Shown here piece by piece: positions 7,503 to 9,750 of a stretch of DNA of 9,750 bases. This DNA comes from Xanthobacteraceae bacterium (GTDB lineage Bacteria; Pseudomonadota; Alphaproteobacteria; Rhizobiales; Xanthobacteraceae). The notes beneath the pieces are model-generated. The model worked only from the letters and a program-made list of their open reading frames with translations. It was not told the origin of the DNA and did not search any database. The stretch's first letter is position 1. Every line of letters begins with the position of its first letter. The translations under genes and the position numbers were made by a program. The DNA is taken from assembly GCA_030648135.1 (NCBI GenBank), contig JAUSIF010000237.1, positions 1 through 9,750 of the forward strand. The letters are read 5' to 3'.

Positions 7503-7530
7503 ATGTAACAAATCGATGCCGCAGTCTCAA
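7503..7530 (-). promoter_or_regulatory. Possible promoter of tRNA-Leu
   Basis: On the minus strand TTGAGA (7525-7530) is followed after 16 bases by TTACAT (7503-7508). The -35 box matches consensus at five of six positions; the -10 box is weak. It lies between the SpoA-protein stop and the tRNA and would give a leader of roughly 40 bases containing the 7470-7491 hairpin. Prediction only. Confidence 0.35.
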
Positions 7531-7542
7531 GGCCCGCCGCGC

Positions 7543-7785
7543 TCAGCGAAAGGTGTCGGGGCGCGGCAACAGGCGGCTCACCATGACCGCGATGCGGTTG
7601 CCGTTGATGGTGACGCTGCCCTTGGCGACCGGCATGTTGTTGGCGAGGATCATGACTTCGTCCTCCTCGCCCGCCTCCAGTTCGATGATGGCGCCGCGGC
7701 CCATGCGCAGGAGTTGATGGACCGGCACCGCGGTCGAGCCGAGCACCACGGAAATGTCGCAATGGACGCCGTCGATCTTCGCCAA
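7543..7785 (-). CDS. Small stand-alone FliN/SpoA-domain protein
   Basis: An 80-residue protein that is almost entirely one SpoA (surface presentation of antigens) domain, the C-terminal module of flagellar switch protein FliN and of type III secretion C-ring proteins. Support comes from the pattern ISVVLGSTAVPVHQLLRMGR (11-30), GAIIELEAG (31-39), VMILANNMPVAKGSVTI (44-60) and the closing strand NRIAVMVSRL (63-72). FliN usually has an N-terminal extension and is 100-150 residues long; this protein has none. The first codon is TTG (7783-7785), supported by a strong GGGAGGGGGAG site; no ATG or GTG extends the frame upstream. No other flagellar or secretion gene is in the window, so whether it joins the flagellar C-ring is unknown. 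It diverges from lipB across 59 bases. Confidence 0.75.
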   Translation of the reverse strand: MAKIDGVHCDISVVLGSTAVPVHQLLRMGRGAIIELEAGEEDEVMILANNMPVAKGSVTINGNRIAVMVSRLLPRPDTFR

Positions 7786-7837
7786 GCTCTCCCCCTCCCG
7801 GGCATCGAAAACCGTTCCGACGACAGCATGGGGATGG

Positions 7838-7853
7838 TTAGCAAATGATTAAC
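7838..7853. promoter_or_regulatory. CtrA-like motif between the SpoA-protein gene and lipB
   Basis: TTAG-N7-TTAAC (half sites 7838-7841 and 7849-7853) differs by one base from the alphaproteobacterial CtrA box TTAA-N7-TTAAC. It spans the lipB start codon and lies about 53-68 bases upstream of the SpoA-protein start, where it could act on that promoter. CtrA commonly controls flagellar genes in this class. One short motif can occur by chance. Confidence 0.25.
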
Positions 7854-8588
7854 GCCCGTTCGGCCCTCGCCCCTTTGCTTGCGCCCGCCGGCCTCGAGCC
7901 GGTCGAATGGCGCACGGACGCAGCGCCGGTGCCCTATGCCGACGCGCTCGCCGCGATGCAGGCGCGGGTCGAGGCGATCATCGCGGGGGAAGCGGGCGAG
8001 CTCGTGTGGCTGTTGGAACATCCGCCGCTCTATACCGCCGGGACCGGCACCCGCGCCGAGGATTTGACCGGCACCGAAGGCTTGCCGCTCTTCACCGTGG
8101 GCCGCGGCGGGCGCCTCACCTATCACGGCCCCGGCCAGCGGGTCGCCTATGCGATGCTCGATTTGCGCGTCCGCGGCGCCGACTTGCGCCGCTACGTGAC
8201 CTCGCTCGAACAATGGCTCATCGGCACGCTCGCGCGCTTCGGCATCGAGGGCGAACGGCGCGAGGACCGCGTCGGCGTCTGGGTGAAGCGGCCGCAGCAG
8301 GGCGCCGGCCGCGAGGACAAGATCGCGGCCATCGGCATCCGCGTGAAGAAATGGGTGAGCCTGCACGGCATCTCGCTCAATGTGGCGCCGGACTTGTCGC
8401 ACTATGCGGGAATTCTGCCCTGCGGCGTTTCGGAGCAGCACCTCGGCGTCACCAGCCTTGCCGATCTCGGCGTGAAAGCGACCATGGCGGAGGTCGATGC
8501 GGCGCTGCGCCGAGAGTTCGAAACCTTGTTCGGGCCGAGCGCGATCGTCGCAAACAAGCCGGCGGAGTTGATTCCGGCCCGGATCTGA
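7845..8588 (+). CDS. lipB: Octanoyl-[acyl-carrier-protein]:protein octanoyltransferase LipB
   Basis: Moves octanoyl groups from acyl carrier protein to the lipoyl domains of 2-oxoacid dehydrogenases and the glycine cleavage H protein, the first step of lipoate synthesis in the cytoplasm. The 247 residues carry the family blocks in order: LLEHPPLYTAGTG (56-68), GRGGRLTYHGPGQ (86-98), DKIAAIGIRVKKWVSLHG (158-175) with the active-site Lys K159, and YAGILPCGV (187-195) with the nucleophilic Cys C193. Length is normal for alphaproteobacterial LipB. The ATG at 7845 is the only reasonable start, but its ribosome site is poor (GGGATGG, about eight bases upstream). The next ATG in frame is at codon 38, past conserved sequence. 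lipA is not adjacent. The gene is divergent from the SpoA-protein gene. Confidence 0.96.
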   Translation: MINARSALAPLLAPAGLEPVEWRTDAAPVPYADALAAMQARVEAIIAGEAGELVWLLEHPPLYTAGTGTRAEDLTGTEGLPLFTVGRGGRLTYHGPGQRVAYAMLDLRVRGADLRRYVTSLEQWLIGTLARFGIEGERREDRVGVWVKRPQQGAGREDKIAAIGIRVKKWVSLHGISLNVAPDLSHYAGILPCGVSEQHLGVTSLADLGVKATMAEVDAALRREFETLFGPSAIVANKPAELIPARI

Positions 8589-8608
8589 AGCACCAGGCCC
8601 AACCGATA

Positions 8609-8622
8609 TAACGCAAGCGTTA
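8609..8622. repeat. Palindromic operator-like dyad downstream of lipB
   Basis: TAACGC-AA-GCGTTA is a perfect 6-bp dyad with a two-base centre. Outer arms CCAAC (8599-8603) and GTTGG (8623-8627) extend it, with five unpaired bases on one side. The two-base centre suits a protein-binding site better than a terminator, and no T-run follows. It ends 23 bases before the promoter-like element of the next gene, an activator-like position. Confidence 0.4.
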
Positions 8623-8645
8623 GTTGGCAAGCGCGATGGTCTGGA

Positions 8646-8675
8646 TTAACTGCCCGTGCGCCGGGGTTTTATATT
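8646..8675 (+). promoter_or_regulatory. Possible promoter of the Tat-exported Rossmann protein gene
   Basis: TTAACT (8646-8651) and TATATT (8670-8675) are separated by 18 bases. The -10 box matches consensus at five of six positions and the -35 at four. Transcription would start near 8682, giving a leader of about 25 bases before the ATG at 8707. This also argues against a GTG start at 8656. Prediction only. Confidence 0.4.
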
Positions 8676-8706
8676 CTATGCCAACGAACCTGCACGGGAG
8701 ACGATA

Positions 8707-9453
8707 ATGACAAAACCTCTTGCCAGTCACGACCGCCGCGCTTTTCTTCGCATCGGCGGGGCCGCCACCCTATTTTCGTTCCTGACGCCGCTAGCGGCCT
8801 TCGCCCAAACGGCGAGCGGCGGCGGCATGAAGATCGGGGTCGTCGGCTCCGGCAGGCTCGGCGGCACGGTCGGCGGGCTGTGGGTGAAGGCCGGCCATCA
8901 GGTGATGTTCTCGTCCCGGCATCCCGAAGAGCTCGTGCGCCTGGTCGAGGGTCTCGGGCCCAAGGCGCGCGCCGGCACGGTCGAGCAAGCGGTCGCCTTC
9001 GGTGAAGTCATCCTGATCGCGGTGCCCTATAGCGCGCTGCCGCAGGTCGGCCGCGACAATGCCAAGGGACTTGCCGGCAAGGTGGTGCTCGACGCCTGCA
9101 ATCCGGTCGCGGCGCGCGACGGCGAAATCGTGAAAGAGGCGGACGCAAACGGAGTCGGCCCGACCTCGGCGAAATATCTGCCCGGCACGCGCCTGGTCCG
9201 CGCCTTCAACTCGTTCGGTTCCGGTACTTTTGCAAGCGAGTCCCGCCGCGCCGGCGAGCCGATCGGGGTGCCGATCGCCGGCGACGATCCGGAAGCGATG
9301 AAGGTGGCGGCCAAGCTCGTGCGTGACGCGGGCTTCGAGCCGGTAGCGGTGCCGCTCGCCCGCGCCAAGGAATTTTCCCCGTCCAACGGGCCCCTGTTCC
9401 GGCAGGCCCTGCCGGTGAAGGAACTGAGACAGCGGCTCGGAATCACGCAATGA
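8707..9453 (+). CDS. Tat-exported F420-dependent NADP oxidoreductase-fold protein
   Basis: A 248-residue protein with an N-terminal Rossmann domain of the NADP oxidoreductase, coenzyme F420-dependent family. The GxGxxG loop lies in KIGVVGSGRLGGTVGG (42-57); VILIAVPYSALPQV (101-114) and VVLDACNP (126-133) fit the next strands, and RAFNSFGSG (165-173) is also characteristic. The first 36 residues form a twin-arginine signal: DRRAFLRIGG (9-18), a hydrophobic stretch and a likely cleavage site at AFA-QT near 33. The protein is therefore predicted to be exported folded, with any nucleotide cofactor bound before export. The ATG at 8707 has GGGAGACG upstream. Whether it uses F420, NADP or neither cannot be seen; F420 use is not general in Proteobacteria. 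Its stop overlaps the next start as ATGA, so the two genes are probably translationally coupled. Confidence 0.8.
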   Translation: MTKPLASHDRRAFLRIGGAATLFSFLTPLAAFAQTASGGGMKIGVVGSGRLGGTVGGLWVKAGHQVMFSSRHPEELVRLVEGLGPKARAGTVEQAVAFGEVILIAVPYSALPQVGRDNAKGLAGKVVLDACNPVAARDGEIVKEADANGVGPTSAKYLPGTRLVRAFNSFGSGTFASESRRAGEPIGVPIAGDDPEAMKVAAKLVRDAGFEPVAVPLARAKEFSPSNGPLFRQALPVKELRQRLGITQ

Positions 9454-9750
9454 CCGAGCCTTCGAACACGGCCGCCGGCGCACACCCTGGCGCCGGCGGT
9501 TTTGCGTATCGGCTGCTCCGCCGGGTGATGCAGGTGAGGCCCGAGGAGGTGTCGGCGCTGGCCTGGTCCTGGCTCTACATCTTCTCGGTGCTGTCGTCCT
9601 ATTACATCATGCGGCCGATCCGCGACCAGATGGGCGTGGCGGGCGGCGTCGGCAATCTGCAATGGCTGTTTCTGGGCACGCTCGCCGGCATGCTCATCTT
9701 GAATGTTCCGTTCGCCTATCTGGTCAAGACCCTGCCGCGCACCCGTTTCA
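9450..9750 (+). CDS. MFS transporter resembling NTT-type nucleotide carriers, cut by right window edge
   Basis: The first 100 codons are visible. After a short cytoplasmic N-terminus come one helix, SALAWSWLYIFSVLSSYYIM (35-54), the loop RPIRDQMGVAGGVGNLQWLF (55-74), and a second helix, LGTLAGMLILNVPFAYLV (75-92). The YYIMRPIRDQMG pattern recalls the ATP/ADP translocase-like (Npt1/Npt2) branch of the major facilitator superfamily. Many free-living bacterial members of that branch have no demonstrated substrate, so nucleotide transport should not be assumed. The ATG at 9450 overlaps the preceding stop by four bases (ATGA), suggesting coupling. An ATG at 9528 (codon 27) would skip a terminator-like hairpin in codons 8-17, but would also drop RLLRRV, which seems to belong to the family start. 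Confidence 0.72.
   Translation, partial: MTEPSNTAAGAHPGAGGFAYRLLRRVMQVRPEEVSALAWSWLYIFSVLSSYYIMRPIRDQMGVAGGVGNLQWLFLGTLAGMLILNVPFAYLVKTLPRTRF
9472..9503 (+). terminator. Terminator-like hairpin inside the start of the transporter gene
   Basis: CCGCCGGCGC (9472-9481) and GCGCCGGCGG (9490-9499) form a perfect 10-bp GC stem with an 8-base loop, followed at once by TTTT (9500-9503). It begins 19 bases after the Rossmann-protein stop and lies within transporter codons 8-18 if translation starts at 9450. It may end part of the transcription from upstream or act as an attenuator. The T-run is short, so activity is uncertain. Confidence 0.5.

Noticed and set aside
8656..8709. GTG start at 8656 for the Tat-exported protein.
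   Set aside because: It lies inside the promoter-like element and would bury the Tat signal; the ATG at 8707 has a good GGGAGACG site.
1..9750. Defence system, CRISPR array, insertion sequence or biosynthetic cluster.
   Set aside because: No periodic repeats, transposase or nuclease motifs, or terminal inverted repeats were found; nearly all sequence is explained by ordinary genes.

Overview
The window is a GC-rich chromosomal segment that looks alphaproteobacterial, probably order Hyphomicrobiales (Rhizobiales). I infer this from base composition, the gene families and their resemblance to proteins of that order; no rRNA or other taxonomic marker is present. I see no insertion sequence, phage gene, CRISPR array or toxin-antitoxin pair, and base composition is even throughout. 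Ordinary chromosomal functions are packed closely: no gene-free stretch exceeds about 215 bases, and the longest (3646-3858) holds an inverted repeat but no recognisable gene.

Left part (1-5274), all on the minus strand. In transcription order: an MgtE-type Mg2+ channel; a membrane-bound CHASE4-GGDEF-EAL cyclic-di-GMP enzyme; a PaaI-like hotdog thioesterase; and, 22 bases further on, isovaleryl-CoA dehydrogenase, which runs off the left edge. The last two look like an operon and probably lead into leucine/isovalerate catabolism genes outside the window.

Middle (5337-7309), plus strand. Two tandem, exported NodB-type polysaccharide deacetylases diverge from mgtE. They are paralogues with the same motif order and the same two cysteines in the mature part. 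The second carries an added Ala/Pro-rich, basic tail.

Right part. A tRNA-Leu(GAG) gene with encoded CCA and its own terminator lies on the minus strand, downstream of a small stand-alone FliN/SpoA-type protein that starts with TTG. Diverging from the latter is lipB (octanoyl transferase). After a 118-base gap with a promoter-like element and a dyad comes a Tat-signal-bearing Rossmann protein of the F420-dependent NADP oxidoreductase fold. Its stop codon overlaps (ATGA) the start of an MFS transporter resembling the ATP/ADP-translocase (NTT) group, cut by the right edge. A terminator-like hairpin lies inside the first codons of that transporter.

I find no convincing new multi-gene system. The points most worth checking are the exported Rossmann protein with its coupled transporter and internal hairpin, the paired deacetylases, and the orphan SpoA protein.
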